Shown here piece after piece: positions 36,532 through 45,412 of a stretch of 64,000 nt of DNA. The notes beneath the pieces were generated by a model. That model worked only from the letters and a program-made list of their open reading frames with translations, was not told the origin of the DNA and made no database searches. The position numbers and the translations under genes are program-made. Within the stretch, counting starts at the first letter, position 1; the number at the start of each line of letters is the position of its first letter. This DNA is from Thiomicrospira pelophila DSM 1534 (lineage in GTDB: Bacteria; Pseudomonadota; Gammaproteobacteria; Thiomicrospirales; Thiomicrospiraceae): the NCBI RefSeq assembly GCF_000711195.1, contig NZ_JOMR01000001.1, positions 1,550,001 to 1,614,000 of the forward strand, read 5' to 3'.

Positions 36532-37338
36532 GTGAGATATTTATTTTATGTAGTTATAGCTTCAGTTTTCTCTCTGCAGGGATGTACGTTACTTCCCAAG
36601 CATGAAATCAAAAACGATGCTCGAATTGGTTTTATATCTGCGGGCATGGAGGATGTGCTGTTTTTTAAAAAAAATATAGCATCAAAAGACATTAATGAAT
36701 TAGCTAATATTGAGCAATTAAATTTAAATCGTATTTATGAGGATGCCGTTGTATCAAAATTATCTAATGATTTTGAGGCCGTAAGGATTTCACCTTATGC
36801 CGATGGAATGGAGTTTGGTGATCCGAAAATATTGAAATTCAGGAGAGACTATTATTATCGTTCCGGTTATAACGGTGACGTAAATTTTATGCGTTATTTA
36901 AACCGAAATAATGATGAAAGTTCACCTCATACACTAATTGCAACAAGTCACATACCTAATCTTAAAAAATTAATTACTGATCATAATTTAGATTATCTGA
37001 TGATCAGCCAAGTGTCATTAAAAACTGAAAATTATGAACTATTTACACCACCAATAATGCTTAGATCCTCGACTTTTAAAAAAGATAACGGAACGGTAAG
37101 CGTTGTTTTTTCACATGATTTTACAATATATAAACTTGAAGAAAATAAGTTAGTATCTTTTCTACTTCATCGAGTTCACTCCTCAAAACAATTTAAGAAA
37201 AGTGTTTTTTGGTCAGATCAAACGGTACTAAGCTTATCCCAAGCTGAACAGCAGTTATTACTTGAAACAGTAAAGGGAATGATGGATGAACACGCAGATA
37301 GTGCTTTAAATACGTTAATATCTTTAACTATAAAATAA
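36532..37338 (+). CDS. AT-rich orphan lipoprotein
   Basis: A 268-residue predicted lipoprotein with lipobox LQGC (Cys18). The start is a GTG at 36532 with AGGGG seven bases upstream. The mature protein has no family I recognise; visible are IGFISAGMEDVLFFKKN near the start and HDFTIYKLEENKLVSF later, with a long acidic C-terminal helix. Codon use is clearly more AT-rich than in its neighbours (many ATA, AAA and TTA codons), and the flanking spacers are also AT-rich, so recent acquisition is plausible. It closes the three-lipoprotein island; whether it works with A and B is unknown. Confidence 0.7.
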   Translation: MRYLFYVVIASVFSLQGCTLLPKHEIKNDARIGFISAGMEDVLFFKKNIASKDINELANIEQLNLNRIYEDAVVSKLSNDFEAVRISPYADGMEFGDPKILKFRRDYYYRSGYNGDVNFMRYLNRNNDESSPHTLIATSHIPNLKKLITDHNLDYLMISQVSLKTENYELFTPPIMLRSSTFKKDNGTVSVVFSHDFTIYKLEENKLVSFLLHRVHSSKQFKKSVFWSDQTVLSLSQAEQQLLLETVKGMMDEHADSALNTLISLTIK

Positions 37339-37405
37339 CAATTATTTTAATATGCAATCTAAGTACGCCCCATATAAAGAAAGGACGTGCTTAGATTTCA
37401 ATCAC

Positions 37406-38776
37406 TTATTCCTTTCTCTGAACTAACCGACCCAACAGCTTCTGATGTAGCCCGCCAAAACTGCCGTTTGACATAATAACGACTTGGTCGCCGGGTTGAA
37501 GGTCTTTGGCTAGGGTGTCGAGCAAGGCATCGTAGCTGTTTTCGACTGTTACGGGTTGGCTAAAGGCGTCGACCGGTAGCGGCCAGTTCCAGGCCGGGTC
37601 AATAAACGCATACACCGCGTCGGCATCTATAAAGGCTTGTGGCAAGGTGTCTTTATGCACGCCAAGTCGCATGGTATTGGAGCGCGGTTCAAATACCGCG
37701 ATTAAACGACCAGGCCTGGTGCTTTGGTTCATTTGTTTTCTTAGGCCTTGCAGGGTTAAGCGTATTGCGGTGGGATGGTGTGCAAAGTCGTCATAAATGG
37801 TGATGCCGTTGGCTTCGCCGACTTTACTCATGCGGCGTTGCACGCCTTTGAATTGGCATAACCCTTCAATTGTTTCTAACACGGGCACGCCCGCATGAAC
37901 AGAGGCGGCGATGGCGCTTAAGGCGTTTTGCACATTGTGCAACCCAGTCATGCTCCAATGCACTTGGCCGACTAATTTGCCTTGAAAAAACACGCTAAAG
38001 GCGGAGCCGTCTTCTTGCAATAAACCCGCTTGCCAGTCGCCCTGCTCTAAACCCAGACTTTGCGTAGGTGTCCAGCAACCCTGCTCCAGTACGTCAGTTA
38101 AGTTTGTCTCATCGGCGGGATAAATGATTAGTCCATTGCCGGGTACGGTGCGCACTAAATGGTGGAATTGGGTTTGAATCGCTTTTAAATCGGCAAAGAT
38201 ATCCGCATGGTCAAATTCGAGGTTGTTCATCACCAAGGTGCGCGGATGGTAATGCACAAACTTGGAGCGTTTGTCGAAAAACGCGGTGTCGTATTCATCG
38301 GCTTCGACTACAAAAAACGGGCTTTCGCCTAATCGAGCGGATACGCCAAAATTTTGCGGCACACCACCGATTAAAAACCCGGGGTTTAAACCGGCGTATT
38401 CCAGAATCCAGGCTACCATCGAGCTGGTGGTGGTTTTACCGTGGGTACCGGCAATTGCGATTACCCAACGGTCGTGCAATACGTTTTCCGCCAGCCATTG
38501 CGGGCCGGATGTGTAGACCTGTTGGGCGTTTAGGGTGGCTTCGACCGCTGCGTTCCCTCGGCTTAGGGCGTTGCCAATCACCACTTGATCGGGCGGACTT
38601 TGTAGGAAACTCACATCGTCCTCGGCCATGACTTCGATACCGGCTTGCTCAAGCTGTGTGCTCATGGGCGGATAAATAGCTTTGTCCGACCCACTAACTT
38701 GATGGCCTTTTGCTTTGGCGAGTTGTGCGATGCCGCCCATAAAGGTGCCCGCAATACCGAGTATGTGAAGTTGCAC
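37406..38776 (-). CDS. mpl: UDP-MurNAc:L-Ala-gamma-D-Glu-meso-DAP ligase (peptidoglycan recycling)
   Basis: Mpl reattaches recycled murein tripeptide to UDP-MurNAc. The 456-residue Mur-ligase-fold protein starts MQLHILGIAGTFMGGIAQLA, as Mpl does, and has the ATP loop AGTHGKTTTSSM, YDDFAHHPTAI and the C-terminal FGGLHQKLL. Length equals E. coli Mpl (457). The start is a GTG at 38776 with AGGAG eight bases upstream. It converges on the lipoprotein island. The dispersed palindrome encodes STRPGR at a variable loop. Confidence 0.95.
   Translation of the reverse strand: MQLHILGIAGTFMGGIAQLAKAKGHQVSGSDKAIYPPMSTQLEQAGIEVMAEDDVSFLQSPPDQVVIGNALSRGNAAVEATLNAQQVYTSGPQWLAENVLHDRWVIAIAGTHGKTTTSSMVAWILEYAGLNPGFLIGGVPQNFGVSARLGESPFFVVEADEYDTAFFDKRSKFVHYHPRTLVMNNLEFDHADIFADLKAIQTQFHHLVRTVPGNGLIIYPADETNLTDVLEQGCWTPTQSLGLEQGDWQAGLLQEDGSAFSVFFQGKLVGQVHWSMTGLHNVQNALSAIAASVHAGVPVLETIEGLCQFKGVQRRMSKVGEANGITIYDDFAHHPTAIRLTLQGLRKQMNQSTRPGRLIAVFEPRSNTMRLGVHKDTLPQAFIDADAVYAFIDPAWNWPLPVDAFSQPVTVENSYDALLDTLAKDLQPGDQVVIMSNGSFGGLHQKLLGRLVQRKE
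37709..37720. repeat. Dispersed palindrome in mpl
   Basis: Perfect ACCAGGCCTGGT. On the minus-strand frame it encodes STRPGR. Confidence 0.9.
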
Positions 38777-38888
38777 GATGAGTCTCCTAACAATATTTTG
38801 CGCCTATTATAGCAAGGCCTTTTGCTAGCGGGTTGGCTTCGTGCCTAATGGCTTAAAACAAGGCATTAACGGGTCAGGCTTCACGCAT

Positions 38889-38916
38889 AAAAAAACCCGC
38901 CATTAAAGACGGGTTT
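38889..38916 (-). terminator. Terminator of the DUF2189 gene
   Basis: AAACCCG (38893-38899) pairs with CGGGTTT (38910-38916) around a 10-base loop. On the minus strand it is followed by seven T residues. It starts 27 bp after the stop of the DUF2189 gene. Confidence 0.88.
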
Positions 38917-38942
38917 ATCCTGAGTTTAAACGAGCCGATTAA

Positions 38943-39761
38943 TTAAGCTGGCTCATCAATTTCGACTAGGTCATTAAAGGCGTGCCAGCTGGCATAACCA
39001 AGCAACGGCATCACAATCAACATACCTAAACCTAGTGACAAAATGCCTACGCTAAGCATAAAGCCAATCACGAGTGCCCAAGCAGCCATCACCAGTTTGT
39101 TTTCCATCACAATTTTGTAGCTTAAAATCATCGCGGACACGGCACCCATATTTTTATCACGCAATAATATTGGAATGGTGACCACACTGATGGCAAACAC
39201 AAAGGCGGATAAAACTAGGCCGATACCGGCAAAAATGGTTAAGAAGGTCAAACCGGCATCCGAGGTTAAGAAGCCCATGATGCCCATATTTGGGTTAATG
39301 ATTAACAATGAACTGGACCCCACAACGACTGCCGCTAACAAAGGCGTAAAGGTTGCCCACATTGCGGTGATGACCCCTAAAGTGGCCGCAAAGAAGCCGA
39401 TGTCGGAGACATTGTCTTTCCAAGCCACCATTGACGAACCTAAGGATGGTTTTTTTCCTTGCTCTAGTTTGTGCGCTGTGTAATAAAGGCCTGTCGCCAT
39501 AAACGGCGATAATAAAATAAAGATCGTTGCAACGGTAAACATATGAATAGGTTGACGCTGAAAAGCAAAGAAGACTAACACTACTGATAAAGCCATCACC
39601 AAACCATAGAAAAGTGAAATGCCCGGCGCGTGCGCCATATCATGCCAACCGTTTTTAAGCCAACGTCCAATATCGGATAATTTAGCATCGCGTGAAATGA
39701 TGTGCTCGCCCGATTCGGTATAGTGGTCGTGCACCTGTGTTGATACTGCTTGATTAGACAT
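38943..39761 (-). CDS. DUF2189 integral membrane protein
   Basis: A 272-residue protein with a hydrophilic N-terminus and about six membrane helices. The stretch DIGRWLKNGWHDMAHAPGIS (20 residues) followed by LFYG and the repeated paired helices are typical of DUF2189, a proteobacterial family without known function, often found near cytochrome or energy genes. It is monocistronic, with its own terminator. The 274-bp spacer before rnd holds its promoter. Confidence 0.82.
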   Translation of the reverse strand: MSNQAVSTQVHDHYTESGEHIISRDAKLSDIGRWLKNGWHDMAHAPGISLFYGLVMALSVVLVFFAFQRQPIHMFTVATIFILLSPFMATGLYYTAHKLEQGKKPSLGSSMVAWKDNVSDIGFFAATLGVITAMWATFTPLLAAVVVGSSSLLIINPNMGIMGFLTSDAGLTFLTIFAGIGLVLSAFVFAISVVTIPILLRDKNMGAVSAMILSYKIVMENKLVMAAWALVIGFMLSVGILSLGLGMLIVMPLLGYASWHAFNDLVEIDEPA

Positions 39762-39915
39762 GATGTCCTCCTTGCTTTGACTGGGTCAAAGGTTAAGCGT
39801 TATATATCAAACTAAAACCTAAGTTTTATCACTAACAGATAAACCTTATCAGAACCCTATTAGACAAGATAATAGAATTTTTTTAAAGCATTATTGCTTT
39901 GATTTATAAAGAAAT

Positions 39916-39938
39916 AATTGTGCACGTTAAGCACAATT
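39916..39938. promoter_or_regulatory. Inverted repeat between the DUF2189 gene and rnd
   Basis: AATTGTGC (39916-39923) and GCACAATT (39931-39938) form a perfect 8-bp dyad with a 7-base centre in an AT-rich divergent spacer. It looks like a repressor or activator operator; the protein is unknown. Nothing else is identified in 39762-40035. Confidence 0.4.
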
Positions 39939-40035
39939 TCGCAGAAAATAAATTAGCTGTATTTTTGCACATAGACCGTCACATCTAAACCAATTAGAAC
40001 TTGCCGCTAGCCTGAGCTAAGGCTACACTTGACGC

Positions 40036-41181
40036 ATGAATCATCAAACCATTATCAGCCACAACGCCCTAGACGAATTTTGCAAACATTTAAGCCACCA
40101 GACCTGGTTTGCGATTGATACCGAATTTGTGCGTCAAGATACTTATTATGCCGAGTTAAGCTTAATTCAAATTTTTTCTGAGCAAGGCGACCTAGCTTTA
40201 ATTGACCCATTAGCGCTAAAAGACATGGCCCCTCTTTGGACATTACTGGCGAACCCAGCGGTCACCAAGGTCTTCCATTCTGCACGCCAAGACATTGAAA
40301 TCTTGTTTCAAGTAGGCGGCTTAATGCCGCAAAATGTTTTTGACACGCAAATCGCCGGGGTTTTTTTGGGTTATGGCGATATGGCAGGCTTTGCTCGTGT
40401 GATTGAAAATGAGTTAAAGGTGTCTTTAGATAAAGATCAAACCCGCACCAACTGGCATCAACGACCACTTACGGATAAACAAGTTCAATACGCGCTGGAC
40501 GATGTGCGTTATTTAGCGCCGCTGTATCAAGCTATGCAACAGCAATTAACCACCGAGCAAAAACAGGCGCTAAACTGGGATTTTGAGCAATTATTGAATG
40601 TCTCACTCTACCAAATCGACCCTGACCAGGCCTGGTTAAAGTTAAAAGGCACCCAAAATTTCAGCCCCAAACAATTGGGCATTACGAAAGCCCTGGCCGC
40701 TTGGCGCGAACAGACCGCGATACAACTTAACCAGCCTCGTAAATGGATCATTAACGATGATGTCATTCTTAGTTTGGCCAAGCGCCCAGTGCGTGCGCTG
40801 GAGGGATTATATAAAGTTCCGGACCTGAATGCCGGCCAAGTTCGACAGTTTGGCGAAGCCATTCTGCAACAGTTGGATTGGGCATTTAAACACGAAAAAG
40901 CTTGGCCGAATAAGCCACTTAAACCCGAGCCAGCGCAACCTCAAGAAGACACACAAGTTCAGCTGGCCATGAGTTATGCGAATCAGGTCGCGCTAAATAC
41001 CGGAGTTAATTTGAACAACTTAACTCAGCGTCGCGATATCCTTTGCTTGTTACGTAAACAGCCCAGTATGCTTGATCAGGGTTGGCGTGCGCTTCTACTC
41101 GGTGAACCACTTAAACAACTATTCAACCACCAGGCCTGCTTGTGTGTAGAGGCCGGTCAGATTAAATTGCTGGGCATTTAA
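40036..41181 (+). CDS. rnd: Ribonuclease D
   Basis: RNase D trims the 3' ends of tRNA precursors and other stable RNAs. The DEDDy exonuclease domain (about 1-185) has FAIDTEFVRQ (Asp, Glu), ARQDIEIL (Asp) and YALDDVRYLAPLY (Asp, Tyr). HRDC-type helical domains follow (PKQLGITKALAAWRE onward). Length 381 against 375 in E. coli. It contains one perfect copy of the dispersed palindrome (DQAWL) and two one-mismatch relatives, HQTWF at 40097-40108 and HQACL at 41129-41140, all in the same reading frame. Confidence 0.94.
   Translation: MNHQTIISHNALDEFCKHLSHQTWFAIDTEFVRQDTYYAELSLIQIFSEQGDLALIDPLALKDMAPLWTLLANPAVTKVFHSARQDIEILFQVGGLMPQNVFDTQIAGVFLGYGDMAGFARVIENELKVSLDKDQTRTNWHQRPLTDKQVQYALDDVRYLAPLYQAMQQQLTTEQKQALNWDFEQLLNVSLYQIDPDQAWLKLKGTQNFSPKQLGITKALAAWREQTAIQLNQPRKWIINDDVILSLAKRPVRALEGLYKVPDLNAGQVRQFGEAILQQLDWAFKHEKAWPNKPLKPEPAQPQEDTQVQLAMSYANQVALNTGVNLNNLTQRRDILCLLRKQPSMLDQGWRALLLGEPLKQLFNHQACLCVEAGQIKLLGI
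40625..40636. repeat. Dispersed palindrome in rnd
   Basis: Perfect ACCAGGCCTGGT encoding DQAWL. One-mismatch relatives in the same gene lie at 40097-40108 (ACCAGACCTGGT) and 41129-41140 (ACCAGGCCTGCT). Confidence 0.9.
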
Positions 41182-41254
41182 CCGCATCCTAATGCATGGG
41201 CTCAAGCTGAATGCTTTATAATGTCCCACAAAAATTTAGGACGAAGGATTTGGC

Positions 41255-42523
41255 ATGACCAGCCCTGCAAAAAATGTACTTTACGCCCAAGCCGGCGGCG
41301 TCTCCGCTGTGATTAATGCCAGCGCCGCTGGTGTCATTGAAACCGCAAAACAACACCCAGAAAAATTTGGTAAAGTTTATGCGGCAATCAACGGTATCAA
41401 AGGCGTGTTAGAAGAAGAATTGATCGACTTGGATCAGCTTGGCCACGCTGACCTAGAACGCTTAAAAACCCAACCGGGTGCGGCCTTTAAATCTTGCCGT
41501 TTTGATCTTGAGTCCGAACAGGAACGTCCCGATCAATATGAGCGCGTACTCGATATTTTTATGACCTATGAAATCGGTTACTTTTTTTATAACGGCGGCA
41601 ATGGCTCGATGCTCACCGCCCAAAAAGTAGCGGATTATTGCCGTCGACATGGCCATCCGGTGATTTGCATCGGCGTCGCTAAAACCATTGATAATGATAT
41701 TGCATTATCCCATTGCAGCCCCGGGTTTGGCAGTGCGGCTAAATATCTCGCCACCAGCTTTTTAGAGGCGGTGTTGGACATTCATTCCATGCACCAAACC
41801 TCCACCCAGTTTTTTGTTATGGAAACCATGGGGCGCAATGTGGGTTGGCTCTCGCTCGCACCAGGCCTGGTGCAAGAGGTAATAGACGATTTGCCCATCA
41901 TTATTTTGCCTGCCGAACGCCCCTTCAAGCAAAAAGCTTTTTTGGATGAAGTAAAACGCCTTATCGAATGTCACGGTTATTGTGTTTGTTCGGTATCAGA
42001 AGGTATCAGAAATGAAGATGGTAGCTTTATTTCGGTGGAAGGCGAAGAACACGCCCATGGTCAAACCTATACCCAGCTGGGTGGGGTGAGTGAAAAAATT
42101 GGTCATTTGGTCGCCCAACATTTAGGCGTCAAAACTCACAGCGCTAATCCAGATTATTTACAACGCTCCGCGAGCCATTTAGTTTCCCTAACCGATTGGA
42201 AAATGGCCTACCAGGCTGGATCGGAAGCCGTTCAGTCCGCTTTGCGTGGTGAACATGGGACGTTACCGGTGATTGAAGTAACTTCCAACACACCGTTTAA
42301 ATGGCGCTTTAAAAGCGTCGATTTACAAGCGGTTGCCGAACTAGAAAAGTCTGTACCCGATGAATTTATACGTGAGGATGGTATGGGGATTACTCAAGCA
42401 GCACTAGATTATTTACGCCCTCTTATTCAAGGAGAACACTCGGTTGCTTTTAAAAACGGCTTGCCGGATGTTGCGCCAATCAAATTGACGGCGGTTAATA
42501 AACAACGGCCTAATTTCAACTAA
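41255..42523 (+). CDS. pfp: Pyrophosphate-type 6-phosphofructokinase
   Basis: This enzyme reversibly phosphorylates fructose-6-phosphate, probably with PPi. The 422-residue protein has the PFK motifs FYNGGNGSM and VAKTIDNDI; the lysine before TIDND, in place of the glycine of ATP enzymes, is the mark of PPi dependence. METMGRNVGWLS and SEGIRNEDG are also typical of the long proteobacterial group found in methanotrophs and sulfur oxidisers. There it is thought to save energy in the Calvin cycle by working on FBP and sedoheptulose bisphosphate, which would fit fbp and ppa in this window. AAGGA lies seven bases before the ATG. The dispersed palindrome encodes APGLVQE. Confidence 0.9.
   Translation: MTSPAKNVLYAQAGGVSAVINASAAGVIETAKQHPEKFGKVYAAINGIKGVLEEELIDLDQLGHADLERLKTQPGAAFKSCRFDLESEQERPDQYERVLDIFMTYEIGYFFYNGGNGSMLTAQKVADYCRRHGHPVICIGVAKTIDNDIALSHCSPGFGSAAKYLATSFLEAVLDIHSMHQTSTQFFVMETMGRNVGWLSLAPGLVQEVIDDLPIIILPAERPFKQKAFLDEVKRLIECHGYCVCSVSEGIRNEDGSFISVEGEEHAHGQTYTQLGGVSEKIGHLVAQHLGVKTHSANPDYLQRSASHLVSLTDWKMAYQAGSEAVQSALRGEHGTLPVIEVTSNTPFKWRFKSVDLQAVAELEKSVPDEFIREDGMGITQAALDYLRPLIQGEHSVAFKNGLPDVAPIKLTAVNKQRPNFN
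41858..41873. repeat. Dispersed palindrome GCACCAGGCCTGGTGC in pfp
   Basis: Perfect 16-bp copy, encodes APGLVQ in a loop after the substrate motif METMGRNVGW. Confidence 0.9.
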
Positions 42524-42549
42524 TTTAAGATTCAGATTAAATTTATACC

Positions 42550-42584
42550 AATAAAAAAGCCAGCAATATGCTGGCTTTTTTATT
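42550..42584. terminator. Bidirectional terminator between pfp and the coiled-coil gene
   Basis: AATAAAAAAGCCAGCA pairs perfectly with its complement around the loop ATA; T6 runs occur on both strands. It separates two convergent transcription units. Confidence 0.92.
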
Positions 42585-42607
42585 AATAACAGACGTTAAA
42601 TTAACTA

Positions 42608-42940
42608 CTAAGGAAATGAATAACGTGTATCGGTGAATCGACCATTGTTAGCTTCGGCACGTTTAAGCGCGTTAGCTGAATTCGATTCTATATCCGAACC
42701 CTGTTTCAACTTGAGAGAAACCTCATCCACTCGAACCGTTAAAGCTTCAATCGCATGGCTGTTGCGTTTAACTTGCTCGACTTGGTTGTTCTGCTGGGCA
42801 CGTTCTTGATTGACTTGGCGCTCAAATTGAGACACTTTGTTTTCAAGTACTCTTACTCGAGTTGAAATACTGGACGCCTGCACTGTTTGCCAGGCCAGCG
42901 CGCCCACCATTACACTTACCGTCAGACCTTTTATTAACAT
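42608..42940 (-). CDS. Small exported coiled-coil protein of the FlgP cluster
   Basis: A 110-residue protein with a signal peptide or N-terminal anchor (MLIKGLTVSVMVGALAWQTVQA), then a coiled coil (about residues 28-85) with heptads such as VRVLENKVSQFERQVNQ, ending in a short polar tail TDTRYSFP. No family recognised. The ATG at 42940 has GGGAG eight bases upstream; a GTG at 42949 is too close to that site. It is the last gene of the minus-strand pepN-to-FlgP unit, 22 bp after flgP. Confidence 0.7.
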   Translation of the reverse strand: MLIKGLTVSVMVGALAWQTVQASSISTRVRVLENKVSQFERQVNQERAQQNNQVEQVKRNSHAIEALTVRVDEVSLKLKQGSDIESNSANALKRAEANNGRFTDTRYSFP

Positions 42941-42962
42941 GCCACACACTCCCTATCGGATT

Positions 42963-43862
42963 CTAGCGATAGTTTGCTGCCTCGTAACAATTAAATCCAA
43001 GTGTACAAGTTTCCAATGGTTCTAACACAACATCTTGCTGGTTACCGCTGTAAACAAATACATCTTCAAAAAAGCGACGGTCAACAAACACTTCAAGTAC
43101 TGTTTCGTAGTTATTATCCGACATTGGCGTGATACTTACAATACGTGCACCCTTAACAACCGCATTTACACGAGCACGGAAGCTGTCACTTTGAGCGGTC
43201 ATAGTCGCCACCGAGGTGTTACTGTCAATTTTAATGCCGTATAACTGCTCCGCTAGCGAACGGTAAGCATCTAATTTAGAAGCACGGATAGCCATTAAAC
43301 GTTTTTGCCCATCGGTAAAACCTTCATAGGTGCTTTGTGCGCCATAACCAACACCCGTAATTTTAATGCGCTCTTGACGAGGACGCTGTTTAACAATAAC
43401 CGGGGCTGGGCTTGCTTGCTGTACCTGTTTCTGCATCTCTTGCTGCTGGAGTAATTGCTGTACCTGTTGCTGTAACTGCTCCATCTGCTGCTCTTGTTGC
43501 GGGTTTTGTTGTGGTTGTGGAGCCGGTTTCTGAACGGCTACTTCCACTTGTTTAACCTCAGTTGGCTGCTGCTGCACAACCGGCATTGGCTGCTGCGCTA
43601 CAGGCTGAGCCGCTGGCGCAGGTGTACTAACGCTAGCTTCTTCGATACGGGGTCTGTTTGGTAGCAAATATCCCTTCTCAGCTTGATTCAAATTATGACT
43701 TTCTGGACGAAGTGCGTAATCCACCTTCGTGACAGGCTTGTTACCTTGATAGGTGGTACTTGAATAACTTACCACTTCCTGAGGTTGAGGCTGAGTGGTT
43801 TCGCAACCAGATAACACTAATACACTGGCTAATCCCACACCAATTAACATCTGCTTTTTCAT
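42963..43862 (-). CDS. flgP: FlgP/LPP20-like outer-membrane lipoprotein
   Basis: A 299-residue predicted lipoprotein (lipobox LSGC, Cys20). After the signal come a proline-rich stretch and a glutamine-rich coiled coil (about residues 95-145), then a C-terminal LPP20-type domain: ITGVGYGAQSTYEGF, KRLMAIRASKLDAYRSLAEQ (20 residues), ARVNAVVKGARIVS and ETVLEVFVDRRFFED. This domain is shared with FlgP, a lipoprotein that forms a basal disk or is needed for motility in Vibrio and Campylobacter. The Gln-rich insert makes it longer than typical FlgP (about 150-180 aa). The ATG at 43862 has GGAG upstream. No flagellar genes are adjacent, so a role outside motility is possible. Confidence 0.72.
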   Translation of the reverse strand: MKKQMLIGVGLASVLVLSGCETTQPQPQEVVSYSSTTYQGNKPVTKVDYALRPESHNLNQAEKGYLLPNRPRIEEASVSTPAPAAQPVAQQPMPVVQQQPTEVKQVEVAVQKPAPQPQQNPQQEQQMEQLQQQVQQLLQQQEMQKQVQQASPAPVIVKQRPRQERIKITGVGYGAQSTYEGFTDGQKRLMAIRASKLDAYRSLAEQLYGIKIDSNTSVATMTAQSDSFRARVNAVVKGARIVSITPMSDNNYETVLEVFVDRRFFEDVFVYSGNQQDVVLEPLETCTLGFNCYEAANYR

Positions 43863-43875
43863 GACTTTACTCCAT

Positions 43876-44196
43876 TCATTCACTTAGTAAATAGGGTTTA
43901 GAATAGTAACGCTCGCGTACTTGAACCTCAGGTCCATCATAACGACAAAGCGTTGGGTTGTTCTTACAACGTAGTTGTTCCATGCTATAGGATCGGCCAA
44001 CTAAATAACGTGGTTTACGTTCGGTTGTTTGATTGTAGTAATCTGGCACACTCACTTGTGCGGGATAAAGCCATTCGCACTCATCCAACCAACAACCAAC
44101 TCCAGCTACCGCAGCTGTTTGTGGACCACTTAAGCCCGCACACCCGTTTAGACCTAAAATTAGGGTTGATGCAAAAAGTATCCAAACTCTTTTCAT
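43876..44196 (-). CDS. Small lipoprotein of the FlgP cluster
   Basis: A 106-residue predicted lipoprotein with lipobox LNGC (Cys19). The mature part has four more cysteines in two close pairs (GCWLDEC and LRCKNNPTLC), which suggests two disulfides, and a Tyr/Arg-rich C-terminus (VRERYYSKPYLLSE). No family recognised. It lies 13 bp before flgP and 11 bp after the membrane coiled-coil gene, so co-translation in the same transcript is likely and a shared envelope complex is a fair guess. Confidence 0.72.
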   Translation of the reverse strand: MKRVWILFASTLILGLNGCAGLSGPQTAAVAGVGCWLDECEWLYPAQVSVPDYYNQTTERKPRYLVGRSYSMEQLRCKNNPTLCRYDGPEVQVRERYYSKPYLLSE

Positions 44197-44207
44197 ACAA
44201 AACCTGC

Positions 44208-45356
44208 TTAAGGGTAGCTGTTCATATTGCCAGTATCGTAACCTAAGCCCCCGTCTGGCGCTTGATAACGATAACCATCTGGCTGTTGTCTGGTAGTCGG
44301 TTGCTTAGCCTGTTCTTTTTCAGCCTCTTCTGCTTTAGCGGCTTCTTGTTCAGCAGCTTTAGCTTTTAGTTCTTGCTCTAGCATATTTTTCTCGACCAAT
44401 TTAATGGTCTCGACAATTGAGCTGTACTGCTGTTGAAGGCTTTTAACTCGGTTGTTAATTTCAACCACTCGTCGTTGAGCGACCGAAACGTTGCGATTTA
44501 CCGCATCCAACTTTTCTTCAAACTTACTCATATCTAGCTGAGGTAAAGCTGCTGGCTGAACTTCTGTTGTATTCACAACGGGAGCGGTTGTGTTCGATGG
44601 TGTGCTGCCATTTTTAGTTTGAGCGTCATTTTGTTGAGTCGCTGATAAATTTTCCGGCAGGCCTGGTACAACAGCTGAAATTGGTTGTTTACCTTGCGAC
44701 AAGGCCACAATATCACCGTTAGCCTGTTCAATTTGAAAACTCAATGCGTCGAGCTTGCGATTCAAATCACGCAATATAGTTTCGTTTGCTTGTGAAGCAA
44801 CTCGGCCAATTTCGGACTCACCTCTAATTTCTTCAATCATTTTTACTGTATCGCTATCGCCACCATTAGTACTCAATGCTCCCCAGGTTGCAATTCCTAT
44901 ACCAATTAGCGCCAATACGATTAGCGTTGATCCAAATCCAATAATCATGCTCTTAATTGAGTCCATTTCTGCCACCGTTAATTCATTGCCATTATTCTTA
45001 TTTGCTCGTCTTGCTAAGAAGTCATCTTCTTCCGCTTCAAAATCACGTCTGGGTTTATAGCCTTCGGCATCCCCCGTTCTAATTGCGGGGTCTGGTCGAG
45101 TCAACTCTGGCTCCGCAGGCCTTTCATCCAACGGCGCTTCGAACATGCGTTCTAACTCGTCATCTTCTTCCTGAGAGTTCTCAAGCGCCCCCTGCTCGGG
45201 TGCCACTTGATCAGAGTCTTCCGACAAAGCCGCTAACAAGTCATCTTCATCGCGTGCTTGTTCATTCGCACCGCGCTGTTCAAACTCAGCTTCGTCCAGC
45301 AATGAATCAATGCTGTCAAGATCGTTGGGGTCTATTGTTTTGTCTGGTTCAGCCAC
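44208..45356 (-). CDS. Single-pass membrane protein with acidic cytoplasmic and coiled-coil periplasmic parts
   Basis: A 382-residue protein of no recognised family. Residues 1-130 are very acidic and presumably cytoplasmic (SIDSLLDEAEFEQRG, DEDDLLAALSED). One membrane helix follows (MIIGFGSTLIVLALIGIGIA, 20 residues). The rest is periplasmic, with two coiled coils (ETILRDLNRKLDALSFQIEQ; FEEKLDAVNRNVSVAQRRVV) joined by a Thr/Pro/Asn-rich linker, and a Gly/Tyr/Gln-rich tail. The GTG at 45356 is preferred for AGGAG eight bases upstream; an ATG at 45377 has no such site. It may span the inner membrane and reach the FlgP-like lipoproteins encoded after it. Confidence 0.72.
   Translation of the reverse strand: MAEPDKTIDPNDLDSIDSLLDEAEFEQRGANEQARDEDDLLAALSEDSDQVAPEQGALENSQEEDDELERMFEAPLDERPAEPELTRPDPAIRTGDAEGYKPRRDFEAEEDDFLARRANKNNGNELTVAEMDSIKSMIIGFGSTLIVLALIGIGIATWGALSTNGGDSDTVKMIEEIRGESEIGRVASQANETILRDLNRKLDALSFQIEQANGDIVALSQGKQPISAVVPGLPENLSATQQNDAQTKNGSTPSNTTAPVVNTTEVQPAALPQLDMSKFEEKLDAVNRNVSVAQRRVVEINNRVKSLQQQYSSIVETIKLVEKNMLEQELKAKAAEQEAAKAEEAEKEQAKQPTTRQQPDGYRYQAPDGGLGYDTGNMNSYP
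44656..44667. repeat. Degenerate palindrome relative in the membrane coiled-coil gene
   Basis: GGCAGGCCTGGT differs from the 12-bp core at the first two bases and encodes VPGLPE in the Thr/Pro linker. Confidence 0.5.
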
Positions 45357-45412
45357 AGACGCCACTCCTAAATTCATTATTGCGTTAACAGCTAACCGTC
45401 ATTTAAGACAAA

